A program made the translations under genes and the position numbers. Shown in pieces: positions 1 through 7,617 of a stretch of 64,000 nucleotides of DNA (position 1 is the first letter of the stretch; the number at the start of each line of letters is the position of its first letter). A model generated the notes under the pieces. That model searched no databases and was not told where the DNA came from. It was given only the letters and a program-made list of their open reading frames with translations. This stretch comes from Myroides sp. JBRI-B21084 (lineage in GTDB: Bacteria > Bacteroidota > Bacteroidia > Flavobacteriales > Flavobacteriaceae), in assembly GCF_030545015.1 (NCBI RefSeq), contig NZ_CP120653.1, forward strand, positions 434,001 through 498,000, written 5' to 3'.

Positions 1-188
1 ACGTCAAATCCGTCAGTAGTTGTCAGAGACTTTTGCTTTTCGGTTCTGAAGTTTATTGTTTCTTTTACTAATATTTGAGCTGTGTCACTAGTGATATTTG
101 TAACAGTTATTGAATAATAAGGGTCACAGCCTGTTAGCAAGGTTGTAAAGAGTCCGAATGTCAAAATTGTTACTATCTGTTTAGTCAT
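1..188 (-). CDS. Small lipoprotein, 3' part outside the window
   Basis: This reading frame begins with ATG at 188 and stays open to the window edge, giving at least 62 residues. The N-terminus MTKQIVTILTFGLFTTLLTG is followed by Cys, a signal peptide with an LTGC lipobox, so the product should be lipid-anchored in the envelope. The rest (DPYYSITVTNITSDTAQ and onward) matches no family that I recognise. It is the leftmost visible cassette gene. Its 5' end lies about 25 bases from the core GTTATGGGC at 206-214, and its 3' boundary is not visible. The function is unknown. Confidence 0.65.
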   Translation of the reverse strand, partial: MTKQIVTILTFGLFTTLLTGCDPYYSITVTNITSDTAQILVKETINFRTEKQKSLTTTDGFD

Positions 189-208
189 TGTCTGTCGTCT
201 AAGGTTGC

Positions 209-342
209 CCATAACGGTTTCGGGCTTTGCGATGGTGGGCTTTTGAAACCGAAAACTGTCTACCAGCACCAACGTTTATTAATTGCTCAAATGTTTCTAT
301 TCCCACTGTCCGCCCACTAATGCAAAAACCGTGTTACCAGCA
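209..342 (-). repeat. Cassette spacer 1 (attC-like palindrome)
   Basis: The left arm at 212-240 (TAACGGTTTCGGGCTTTGCG then ATGGTGGGC) pairs imperfectly with the right arm at 313-337 (GCCCACTAATGCAAAAACCG then TGTTA). The right end, GTTACCAGCAGGGCTT, begins the inverted repeat that also closes the far side of the next gene. Confidence 0.75.
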
Positions 343-363
343 GGGCTTTTGTGGGTCAAGTTG

Positions 364-1608
364 TTAAACGCTATCATTCATTTCTTCAAAACCGAAAAAT
401 TTAGCTATCTCGGCTAAACGATTTATGTAATTCTCAAATTCATTTAAATGAACAATTTTATAGTTCACATTTCCTGAAAATGGTTCTACGATATCAAAAT
501 GATATTTGCTTTTACTATATTCTTCATTATCTATGATATAGATCATTTTAATATCATTGGCTAAACATTTTTTGAGTTTTATGTGATCACGATTTTTATT
601 TTTTTCAAATAATTGATCTGTCCATTTTTTTCCTTTTCCTGCAAAATCAATTGGTACAAAATGCTGTTTGCCCTGACACTCAATAGCAATTTTATAATCG
701 ATAAGGTAAAAGTCTAATGACTGTTGGCCTTTACCATTTTTTAAAAATAAAGGTTTATATTCTCTTTCATATTTTATATTTAGTTTATTTAAAATTGATG
801 AAGTTTCGTTTTCTAATTTACTTTGTTTACAAGCTGGGCAGCCATTACCACTCAAGTGGTATTGAGCTACTTGCCAAAAATCTCCGTGTTCAAAGCAAGT
901 AATAGATACTTTAGTGTCACATTTTTTATAATCAACTTTAGAATAGTTATATTTTTCTCCGTGTATTTGTTTGGCTTCTAAAATCCACTCCTCTGTGGTT
1001 TTATTTTTACCAACACATTTAGAACAACCTTTTCCTCTTAAATGATTATTTGGAGTGCAAAAGAATTCACCATGTTTTTCGCAGATTATACAAACATTAG
1101 TTTTAGCATTTAGATATTCCACTTTTTCATAACAATAAGTGTCATTATGTATGATTTTAGATTCTGCAATGAATTCGTCCTTTGTTTTGGTATTGTTTAC
1201 GTTTCTCACTTCATCAGCACATTTTGGACATTTGTTTCCTGACAAATGTTTTGATGGTAGTTGATAAAATTCTCCGTGTTTAGGACAAGATATACAAACT
1301 TTGGTTTTTGCATTTACATATACCAATTTGGAGTAATCATATTTATCACTATGTACTTTTTTAGCTTTTTCTATAAATATATGATTTGTGCTTGTTAATT
1401 TTTGGCCTCTCTTTTCATAAGAACATTTCAAACATTCTTTGCCAGACAAATGATTACTGGGTGTCTGCCAAAACTCTCCATGTTCTGAGCATTTTATACA
1501 TACTTTTATATTATTTCCAACATAGACAACCTTATTATAGCAATATTTATTACCGTGAATTTTTATTGCTTCTTGAATCCATTGTTCATTACTTTTCATT
1601 GTTCCCAT
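364..1608 (-). CDS. Protein with four Cys/His zinc-motif repeats and a nuclease-like C-terminus
   Basis: The 414-residue protein has four repeats of about 65 residues (roughly residues 8-62, 72-128, 140-195 and 205-262). Each has the pattern F/WI..A..IHG.KY.Y..V.Y, then C..CxxHGEF...P..HL.G..C.KC. The paired Cys and HG motifs suggest one zinc site per repeat. This pattern recalls DUF723-type repeats seen near phage and homing nucleases, from memory. Residues 268-400 contain SLDFYLIDYKIAIECQGKQH, which resembles the D...E-x-Q/K core of Vsr or PD-(D/E)XK nucleases. It may therefore bind and cut DNA, but that is inference. ATG at 1608 or 1599 could be the start. It occupies one cassette between spacers 1 and 2. 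Confidence 0.7.
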   Translation of the reverse strand: MGTMKSNEQWIQEAIKIHGNKYCYNKVVYVGNNIKVCIKCSEHGEFWQTPSNHLSGKECLKCSYEKRGQKLTSTNHIFIEKAKKVHSDKYDYSKLVYVNAKTKVCISCPKHGEFYQLPSKHLSGNKCPKCADEVRNVNNTKTKDEFIAESKIIHNDTYCYEKVEYLNAKTNVCIICEKHGEFFCTPNNHLRGKGCSKCVGKNKTTEEWILEAKQIHGEKYNYSKVDYKKCDTKVSITCFEHGDFWQVAQYHLSGNGCPACKQSKLENETSSILNKLNIKYEREYKPLFLKNGKGQQSLDFYLIDYKIAIECQGKQHFVPIDFAGKGKKWTDQLFEKNKNRDHIKLKKCLANDIKMIYIIDNEEYSKSKYHFDIVEPFSGNVNYKIVHLNEFENYINRLAEIAKFFGFEEMNDSV

Positions 1609-1647
1609 ATATTGTCGAAATGTCGGACTGTATATTCTTATAGCCTT

Positions 1648-1785
1648 GCTGGTAACGTTCCGGCGCTTGGCGAGGTTGCGAACTTCGGAACTGATTATTT
1701 TCTGTTAAAGATAAAATTTCTTGCGAAACGTAAACGTGAATTTACTACAAAATTCGCAATCTTGCCAAACGCCTGTTACCAGCAG
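1648..1785 (-). repeat. Cassette spacer 2 (attC-like palindrome)
   Basis: The arm at 1648-1682 (GCTGGTAACGTTCCGGCGCT then TGGCGAGGTTGCGAA) pairs with 1753-1783 (TTCGCAATCTTGCCAAACGC then CTGTTACCAGC). The outer ends GCTGGTAAC and GTTACCAGC are exactly complementary. This is one of the best-formed spacers. Confidence 0.8.
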
Positions 1786-2316
1786 TTATTTTTGTTTAGC
1801 TCTTCTTTTCTCTTTGATTATTTTTTTTCTTTCACTTGCTGATTTTGACTCAAAAATTGGTTTCCATTCAATATTAGCATCGCTTTTTAACCATTCGTTG
1901 TATTTAGCTTGAAATTTTTCTACTCCGTCACGCTTTATAAAGTCTATATAATATTCTATGAAGTTCATATTCTTTTCGCAAAATGTGCCTAAACAATTTT
2001 GTATTCCAGTGATTTGTGCATAAGGCATTCCTTCAATTCTGTCGGCTAGAATTATTGCTATTTCTCCTTTAGTTAAATTTCGGCCAACACATTCCGACTT
2101 CATATTAGTTTCGGTTTTATCAGTAAAAAATTCAGATAATTTCGGCAATAATTTCCAACCATAATCAAAAATTTTTTTTCCTTCGTTCGTATTTATAATT
2201 TCTTTCGAGTTTTCGGTTTTAGCAATTTCGTTCAGCAATGAATCAATTTCAACTTTGTTTTGAGATAAACCAAAGTTGAAAGTAAAAATTAATATTATTA
2301 GATGTAGTTTTTTCAT
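1786..2316 (-). CDS. Secreted protein of unknown function
   Basis: This 176-residue protein starts with the signal peptide MKKLHLIILIFTFNFGLSQ, with probable cleavage before Asn-Lys, so it is probably exported to the periplasm or beyond. The mature part is charged and mostly helical-looking, with two Cys (residues about 76 and 107) and a Lys/Arg-rich tail. I recognise no family. The ATG lies only about 10 bases from the cassette core (GTTACCAGCAATTATG), and the stop codon lies a few bases inside the other core. The gene fills its cassette and leaves no room for its own promoter, so expression probably depends on upstream readthrough. Confidence 0.65.
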   Translation of the reverse strand: MKKLHLIILIFTFNFGLSQNKVEIDSLLNEIAKTENSKEIINTNEGKKIFDYGWKLLPKLSEFFTDKTETNMKSECVGRNLTKGEIAIILADRIEGMPYAQITGIQNCLGTFCEKNMNFIEYYIDFIKRDGVEKFQAKYNEWLKSDANIEWKPIFESKSASERKKIIKEKRRAKQK

Positions 2317-2320
2317 AATT

Positions 2321-2518
2321 GCTGGTAACGGAAAAAGTATTGGCTGAAGTGCGGGCTAAATTGGACTGAAAGTTCAATTTCGACCAAACGGAAGCCGATA
2401 TTTTTTCGGTGAGACTAAATTAGTTAAAAAAGTTGAACTGAAAAATAGCGGCGACTAAAAAGGTAGAGTAGTTCAACGATGACTTTCACCCCGCATTTCG
2501 CCAATACAATGTTAGCCG
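2321..2518 (-). repeat. Cassette spacer 3, near-identical to spacer 4
   Basis: The arm at 2321-2355 (GCTGGTAACGGAAAAAGTAT then TGGCTGAAGTGCGGG) pairs with 2490-2516 (CCCGCATTTCGCCAATACAA then TGTTAGC). The interior contains GAAGCCGATATTTTTTCGG, which is repeated in several spacers. Almost the whole 190 bp recurs at 3271-3466. Confidence 0.8.
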
Positions 2519-2527
2519 TAGTTATAG

Positions 2528-3247
2528 TTATTTTACTCGTTTCCAATCTCTATCATAAAGAGTTTTCAATTTATCTTTTAGGTCATTTTGAAAAACTTCT
2601 TTCAGTTTTTCATTCTTATCCAAAACAATTTCAAAAGTCGATATTTCATCTTTATCATCAAAAGAATTATTTTTATTGCTGTCTTTGTATGCAGTTAAAA
2701 TAATTTTATTGTTTGTTTGTATATATTTCCAAGTATTCACACTATAATTTTTTGGAGATAATTGTCTGAAATTTTTTCCGAATTTGTCTGATACAAATAG
2801 ATAAGTAGGATCAATTTCATTCAATAATTTATATTTATTGTAATCCAGTGTTCTCGCGCTGTAAAAAATATGATTTGTTTTCTTTGATACACTCATTCCT
2901 TCTTCATTTCCATATTTGTAGTTATAATCAAGAATCAGAATTTTGCCTTCGGTCAACAAATTGTATTCATTAGTATTACTATTCAAGAACAAGACATTCC
3001 AATATCCATTACTTGGCATTTCTTTATATGAATAGCTTCCATCTTCTCTTTTATTTTCACCCATTTCTAACGGAAACATCAAAATTCCGGTAGAATCAAT
3101 TTCAATAAAATTTTTAGTTTGAATATTTAAATTTTCAATTGGATTTTGCGTCGATTCAATGTTGCTTTCAAGTCTTGAATTTCCTCCATTTTTTGAACAA
3201 GAAATTAAAAAAAATGCAATTAAAAAACTTGACAAAATATGTTTCAT
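2528..3247 (-). CDS. Lipoprotein of unknown function
   Basis: This 239-residue protein begins MKHILSSFLIAFFLISC, a signal peptide with a lipobox, and should be a lipid-anchored envelope protein. The mature region includes short repeats of beta-strand-like sequence such as TNHIFYSARTLDYNKYKL and FVSDKFGKNFRQLSPKN. These have the rhythm of WD40/TolB-type propeller blades that report values, but the similarity is weak. A K-N-x-SFDDKDE stretch could be a calcium-type acidic loop. It has its own cassette between spacers 3 and 4, with a leader of about 25 bases from the core to the ATG. I do not recognise the family. Confidence 0.65.
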   Translation of the reverse strand: MKHILSSFLIAFFLISCSKNGGNSRLESNIESTQNPIENLNIQTKNFIEIDSTGILMFPLEMGENKREDGSYSYKEMPSNGYWNVLFLNSNTNEYNLLTEGKILILDYNYKYGNEEGMSVSKKTNHIFYSARTLDYNKYKLLNEIDPTYLFVSDKFGKNFRQLSPKNYSVNTWKYIQTNNKIILTAYKDSNKNNSFDDKDEISTFEIVLDKNEKLKEVFQNDLKDKLKTLYDRDWKRVK

Positions 3248-3270
3248 ACAGAGTGTTTTAAAATAATTAC

Positions 3271-3466
3271 GGCTAACGAAAAGGTATTGGCTGAAGTGCG
3301 GGCTAAATTGGACTGAAAAGTTCTATTTCGACCAAGCGAAGCCGATATTTTTTCGGTGAGACTAAATTAGATAAATAAGTTGAACTGAAAAATAGCGGCG
3401 ACTAAAAAGGTAGAGTAGTTCAACGATGACTTTCACCCCGCATTTCGCCAATACTATGTTGGCTAC
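3271..3466 (-). repeat. Cassette spacer 4, near-identical to spacer 3
   Basis: The arm at 3272-3302 (GCTAACGAAAAGGTATTGGC then TGAAGTGCGGG) pairs with 3437-3464 (CCCGCATTTCGCCAATACTA then TGTTGGCT). The body differs from spacer 3 by only a few substitutions, while the outermost bases differ and match the flanking genes instead. Confidence 0.8.
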
Positions 3467-4047
3467 AGTATTTTTTTTTCATTCCAACCTCTCTTTTCTA
3501 TAATTCTAACATTCTTTTCATTCTTTAGTGATTTTAGATAAATTGCAAGTGTTTTTAATTCATTATCAGTTGAGTCACCAGTAAATTCTTTCGGGTAAAT
3601 TGCATTTCCATAGTTTTTTTTTGATTTATTTGGTGTGTCATCAATTATTAAAATTCTTTCTAAATCAAAACCTTTTTTCTTAACTTTTTTTAGAGGTTTT
3701 GTGTGGTTAAAGTGCTGAATGTAGTAATCAGAATAGTTGCCGTATTCATCAAAGAGTGATTCGTTTGTCGTAGTGCAACGACTTCGTCCCCATATAAATT
3801 CTAATTTGTAATCTTGTGGAAAAATCTTTTCAACAATTTTTTCAACATAGTCATCCGACGCAGAAGACCAAACTGCTACCAAGAAATCTTCTTTTATTTC
3901 ATTTAGAAATTCAAATAAGAATGGTCTTTCATAAATGCAATAATCAAAAATTACGAAATCAGGCTCACGGTCTAATTTTTTTTCTGAAGCGTGAATTAAA
4001 GTTTCGTCAATATCTAAAATTAACAGAATTTTATTTTCTTCGTTCAA
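3463..4047 (-). CDS. NIF/FCP1-type HAD phosphatase
   Basis: This 194-residue protein contains LLILDIDETLIHA near the N-terminus, the DxDxT catalytic motif of FCP1/SCP (NLI-interacting factor) phosphatases. It also has the following YERPFLFEFL block (consensus RPxxxxFL), a VAVWSSAS segment (motif II Ser) and ILIIDDTPNKS (the acidic motif near the C-terminus). These are the core HAD elements, so it is probably a Mg2+-dependent phosphatase in the cytoplasm; its substrate is unknown. It is one of the few cassette proteins with a recognisable family. The stop codon overlaps the end of spacer 4, and the start lies about 30 bases from the other core. There is no signal peptide. Confidence 0.85.
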   Translation of the reverse strand: MNEENKILLILDIDETLIHASEKKLDREPDFVIFDYCIYERPFLFEFLNEIKEDFLVAVWSSASDDYVEKIVEKIFPQDYKLEFIWGRSRCTTTNESLFDEYGNYSDYYIQHFNHTKPLKKVKKKGFDLERILIIDDTPNKSKKNYGNAIYPKEFTGDSTDNELKTLAIYLKSLKNEKNVRIIEKRGWNEKKIL

Positions 4048-4071
4048 TGGGACGTTTTATTGTTTTATATT

Positions 4072-4240
4072 GTAGCCAACGGAAAAAGGCTTGGCTGCAG
4101 TGCGGGCTTTCGAAGAACTTTAGTTCAAGAAAGACGAAACGAAGCCGATATTTTTTCGGTTAAGCACTGACTTCAAAGATACAAAACCAACTTTAAATTA
4201 AGCACAAAAACCGCAATAGCGCAAAACCTGTGTTAGCGGA
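4072..4240 (-). repeat. Cassette spacer 5 (attC-like palindrome)
   Basis: The arm at 4073-4106 (GTAGCCAACGGAAAAAGGCT then TGGCTGCAGTGCGGG) pairs imperfectly with 4210-4236 (CCGCAATAGCGCAAAACCTG then TGTTAGC). Its right half (GATACAAAACC.AACTTTAAATT.. to the core) recurs in spacer 6. Confidence 0.75.
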
Positions 4241-4847
4241 TGTTTTTTTGTCCAATCCAAATTTTTCCAAATTCACGGAAGTATATTTTTCCGTATTTAC
4301 CTTCTTCAACTTTCTTGCATTTTGGCAATACTCTTTTATAAAAACGTTTGTCTTTATAATACTCTTTTACATCATCATAATTTTCTTTTGGGAAATTATA
4401 ATCAACATTATCATATCTTTTAAAATTTGTAACGCTTGACCAATTGAAATCTTGAAAGTCATTTTTTAATTTTCCAAATTGATTTAAATTCAATTCTAAA
4501 TCTTTATAAGGTTCATTAAAATATTTATTTTCATAAAATTCAATTCTCTCACCAATTCCACATACAATTTGAGAATGCATTAATTCGGATTCATCTATCC
4601 AAATTGCTAAATAATATGGTTTTTCATGTTTTTCTAATTCAATTTTCCAATTATCATAAATTTTAAGTAAAACTTTGAAAACACTTTGTCTTATTCGACC
4701 TTGAATTGTAGAATTTTGAAACTCACCAAAATACTCTTCTAATTGAAAATATAAATATTTTTCTGATTTTAAACTTTCAATATCAAATTCCTCCTTAAAT
4801 AAAGAAAAGTTCTCTAATTTTTTTAATAGTATTCTGTGTTTCCTCAT
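4233..4847 (-). CDS. Hypothetical cytoplasmic protein
   Basis: I place the start at the ATG at 4847 (MRKHRILLKKLENF), giving 204 residues; a TTG four codons upstream is less likely. There is no signal peptide or membrane segment. The centre has KPYYLAIWIDESELMHSQIV and then IGERIEFYENKYF, which resembles my recollection of DUF3916 proteins, but that assignment is weak. The stop codon TAA is made by the first bases of the cassette core (CGCTAACA), so the final Arg-stop is encoded by the recombination boundary itself. Function unknown. Confidence 0.6.
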   Translation of the reverse strand: MRKHRILLKKLENFSLFKEEFDIESLKSEKYLYFQLEEYFGEFQNSTIQGRIRQSVFKVLLKIYDNWKIELEKHEKPYYLAIWIDESELMHSQIVCGIGERIEFYENKYFNEPYKDLELNLNQFGKLKNDFQDFNWSSVTNFKRYDNVDYNFPKENYDDVKEYYKDKRFYKRVLPKCKKVEEGKYGKIYFREFGKIWIGQKNIR

Positions 4848-4866
4848 TTTTTTTTTCAAAATATCC

Positions 4867-4999
4867 TCTAACGTTCCCAGGCTTTGCGATGTTGCGGACT
4901 AAAGAAGCCGAAACTTTCAGTTTTGCACTGACTCCGAAGATACAAAACAAACTTTAAATTTAGACCAAAACCCGCAATAGCGTAAAACCTGTGTTGGCA
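4867..4999 (-). repeat. Cassette spacer 6 (attC-like palindrome)
   Basis: The left arm near 4868-4898 (CTAACGTTCCCAGGCTTTGC then GATGTTGCGG) pairs with about 4969-4998 (CCCGCAATAGCGTAAAACCT then GTGTTGGC). The interior and right half are close to spacer 5. Confidence 0.75.
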
Positions 5000-5006
5000 G
5001 TAGTAA

Positions 5007-6518
5007 TTATTTAAATGTGATTTCGTGATATTTTTTAATCTTTTTGTTGTCTTTTGTAAATAGAATTACTTCTTTTAACTTTTTGTAATCATCGTATTCA
5101 ATTTCTATTATCGTTTTATTTTCAGAATTTACAATTCCAAATTTGTTATTTTTCTTAACAACGAATTGTTTTGAAAGGTAAATATTTTCTATAAATTCAT
5201 ATTCGTTTGGAATTACGATTTTGTTTGATGAATTTATTACTCCAAATTTATCTTCGTTTTTGAATATTTGATTTTCACTTATAGATAATTCTTGAACGTC
5301 TTTATATTTTACGAATTTGTTTATTGAAAGTTCTTTCTCAGTAAATTTTTCTCCTTCCAAATAGATTACAAATTGTTTGTTATTTTTCTCTCCAAATATT
5401 GAGTTTTTAAAAATATTATAAAACACATAATCTTCATTTAAAACTCTTTTTCCGTTTTGAGTGAATAAACCACTTTTATTCTCATTATTTTGAACTACAT
5501 AATAGTTGTCAAATAAAGTCCTAATGCTTTTATAGTTAATAGGTATTATTTCATCTAAACTATTTGGATTGATTACGCCAAATAATTCATCTTTTTTAAC
5601 GATGTAATTATCTCCAAGATTATTGTCACCAAAACCTACTGCATCATCGAAATAACTAAAATATATTTCTTCATAAATGAAAGGTTTAACTATTGAATCT
5701 GTTGATGAAATAAAGCCGTTTTTTTTATTGCTTTTAGCGATAAAAAATGAATTTACTTGTTTGATTTCATCATATTTACATTTAATAATAAATTCATTTT
5801 TTGAATTTATTATTCCTTCTTTTGCAGTTAAATTATTTTTTATTAAATATAAATCGTCGTTAAAAACTCTTTCAAAACTATGGTTTCTTATAGAATTTAA
5901 AATAATGTTTCCATTATTATCTATAATTAAATTTGATTTATTTGGAAACTCAATAATTGCTTTGTTATTTCTAAATTCTGAAATTTGAGTAAATTGTAAA
6001 TCACTTATTTGTTTTCCGGTTAGATTATAAAGTGAGTTTATTCCTTTATTTTCAGCAATTATTAAATTATTGTCAAGTGAAATGTAATCAAACTTTATTG
6101 GTAGAATTACGTTATTTAAAGTATCAATAATTCCAATTTTATTTTCCTTTAAAACTCGTATTAATCCACTGTCAATATAAAAAACATCGTCATAAACAAT
6201 TGGAATTTTAATATTTCCTTTTAAATCAATAAATCCACGTTTAAATTTTTTATTTAAATTGTTTCCAACTTCAAATAGATTTTTTAGTTCTTTTTTGTTG
6301 TTTATGTATGAATATATTGGTTTTATAATTACATTTTCCGTGCTATCAATTACACCCATTTTATTGTCAAAAGTTCTAAAAACCGCAAAATTATTCTCAA
6401 AAGCATATACATACTCATATTTTTTATTTTGCTCTAATTTCTTTCTTATACTTTCAAATTTATTTTGACTATGAGAGAGTAATGGTAATAACAGTAAAAT
6501 GATTTTAAAAATCTTCAT
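5007..6518 (-). CDS. Secreted WG-repeat protein
   Basis: This 503-residue protein has the signal peptide MKIFKIILLLLPLLSHSQ followed by many copies of the WG (KWG) repeat in divergent form. Examples are KMGVIDSTENVIIKPIYSYI, RGFIDLKGNIKIPIVYDDV, KIGIIDTLNNVILPIKFDYI and KFGIVNSENKTIIEIEYDD. At least nine blades run from about residue 40 to the end. WG repeats form beta-structured, propeller-like domains whose partners are mostly unknown. The protein is probably exported and soluble or surface-associated. It is the largest cassette here. The leader between core and ATG is about 40 bases with no TAnnTTTG box. Confidence 0.8.
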   Translation of the reverse strand: MKIFKIILLLLPLLSHSQNKFESIRKKLEQNKKYEYVYAFENNFAVFRTFDNKMGVIDSTENVIIKPIYSYINNKKELKNLFEVGNNLNKKFKRGFIDLKGNIKIPIVYDDVFYIDSGLIRVLKENKIGIIDTLNNVILPIKFDYISLDNNLIIAENKGINSLYNLTGKQISDLQFTQISEFRNNKAIIEFPNKSNLIIDNNGNIILNSIRNHSFERVFNDDLYLIKNNLTAKEGIINSKNEFIIKCKYDEIKQVNSFFIAKSNKKNGFISSTDSIVKPFIYEEIYFSYFDDAVGFGDNNLGDNYIVKKDELFGVINPNSLDEIIPINYKSIRTLFDNYYVVQNNENKSGLFTQNGKRVLNEDYVFYNIFKNSIFGEKNNKQFVIYLEGEKFTEKELSINKFVKYKDVQELSISENQIFKNEDKFGVINSSNKIVIPNEYEFIENIYLSKQFVVKKNNKFGIVNSENKTIIEIEYDDYKKLKEVILFTKDNKKIKKYHEITFK

Positions 6519-6552
6519 AAAGTCTTGTTTTCAGGTATTTTCGGAGATTATT

Positions 6553-6690
6553 ACTGCCAACGTTTCTGGGCTTGCCGAAGGCGGGGATATTTCGCTCAAA
6601 AGTTCAATAGAATTACTAATGTTGAACCTTGCACAAATGTTTCATAGAAGCACTTCAGCCGCCATATTGCCAAACCGATGTTAGCGGTTC
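6553..6690 (-). repeat. Cassette spacer 7, shares its right half with inverted spacer 9
   Basis: The arm at 6554-6582 (CTGCCAACGTTTCTGGGCTT then GCCGAAGGCGG) pairs with 6657-6686 (CCGCCATATTGCCAAACCGA then TGTTAGCGG). The stretch from about 6610 to 6682 (TTCAATAGAATTACT, then CTTGCACAAATGTTTCATAG onward) is repeated almost exactly, on the other strand, in spacer 9. Confidence 0.8.
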
Positions 6691-6698
6691 GGTTTTCT

Positions 6699-7367
6699 TT
6701 ATTCATAGTTCCAATTGTCCCAAATCAAAAGTCCACCAATGTTGTTAATATTTAATTTTTCGTCTTCGTTTATTTTATTTAGTCGCTGTTCAAATGCTTG
6801 AAGTTCTGTCTTAGCTTTTTCGACAGCTATTTTTAGTTGAAGTCGGTCGATTGTGAGAAATAATTCTGTTGGTGTCGGTTGAAATGGTTCGTCAAATTCG
6901 TCCACCGAAAAATCGAATACTAAATTGTTACCTTTAAATTCTATTTGGGGTGTTGGATGTTCTTCGTGATACGAGTTTTTACCATTTGAAATGTTTTCCC
7001 AATATTTAATATCACTTAATTCTCCACAACATTGGGGAAAATATTTGTCCTGTCCGTCAACACGCAAAACATAGCCACCAAAAAATGCACAAGTGTCCTG
7101 CGGTCTTTTATATTTTCCGTCTCTCATTTCTTGTGTATGGTCAATTGTTAATTTAGTTAAATTATTGTCCGTAATGTCCGATAGTTTGTAAAATGAAGAG
7201 CCTTTTAAATATGGGGTCAGTTTGTCTTTAAAACCAGCTTTCTGATAACATTCTTCGTGATAGTCGTCCCAAATTTCAGAATTATCCCAATATGGATATT
7301 TGTCAGGAGCTGTCACACCCTGATTGTTGTATCCGATTTCAATTACTGGTATTAATTCAATTGTCAT
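6699..7367 (-). CDS. Hypothetical protein
   Basis: I place the start at ATG 7367 (MTIELIPVIEIGYNNQG), which gives 222 residues. The open frame continues upstream into the spacer, but that extension is composed of spacer sequence and is unlikely to be coding. The protein is rich in aromatic residues (YPYWDNSEIWDDYHEECY) and has a QCCGELSDIKYWENI segment with adjacent Cys, then a helical C-terminus (IDRLQLKIAVEKAKTELQAF). It has no signal peptide. I do not recognise the family; its composition resembles small contact-dependent immunity-type proteins, but that is only an impression. Confidence 0.6.
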   Translation of the reverse strand: MTIELIPVIEIGYNNQGVTAPDKYPYWDNSEIWDDYHEECYQKAGFKDKLTPYLKGSSFYKLSDITDNNLTKLTIDHTQEMRDGKYKRPQDTCAFFGGYVLRVDGQDKYFPQCCGELSDIKYWENISNGKNSYHEEHPTPQIEFKGNNLVFDFSVDEFDEPFQPTPTELFLTIDRLQLKIAVEKAKTELQAFEQRLNKINEDEKLNINNIGGLLIWDNWNYE

Positions 7368-7400
7368 AGTTTGTATGTTGGAGTCGTCTCTTAAACTGAC

Positions 7401-7597
7401 CGCTAACGGTTTGCGTATATGTGTCAGGAGCGGATTTGGAAGCCGAAACTTCCAATTTTGCACTGACGTAAGCAAAACCATTTTTTATTTGCTAATTTAC
7501 ATTTTTTATACAAATAAAAAATGGTTTTTGCGACATTGAAAATCGAAACTTCGATTTAGCTCTTAGCCCGCTCTTGCACATATACGATGTTGCGCGT
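7401..7597 (-). repeat. Cassette spacer 8 with a nested long hairpin
   Basis: The outer arms are 7402-7432 (GCTAACGGTTTGCGTATATG then TGTCAGGAGCGG) and 7568-7595 (CCGCTCTTGCACATATACGA then TGTTGCGC). Inside it, 7472-7491 (GCAAAACCATTTTTTATTTG) pairs with 7511-7531 across a 19-base loop with a single-base bulge. Confidence 0.78.
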
Positions 7598-7617
7598 CAT
7601 TTTAAGAACCGACACCA

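Noticed and set aside
364..1608. Regularly spaced repeats considered as a CRISPR-like array
   Set aside because: The periodic units of about 195 bases are in frame and encode Cys/His repeats. They are protein repeats.
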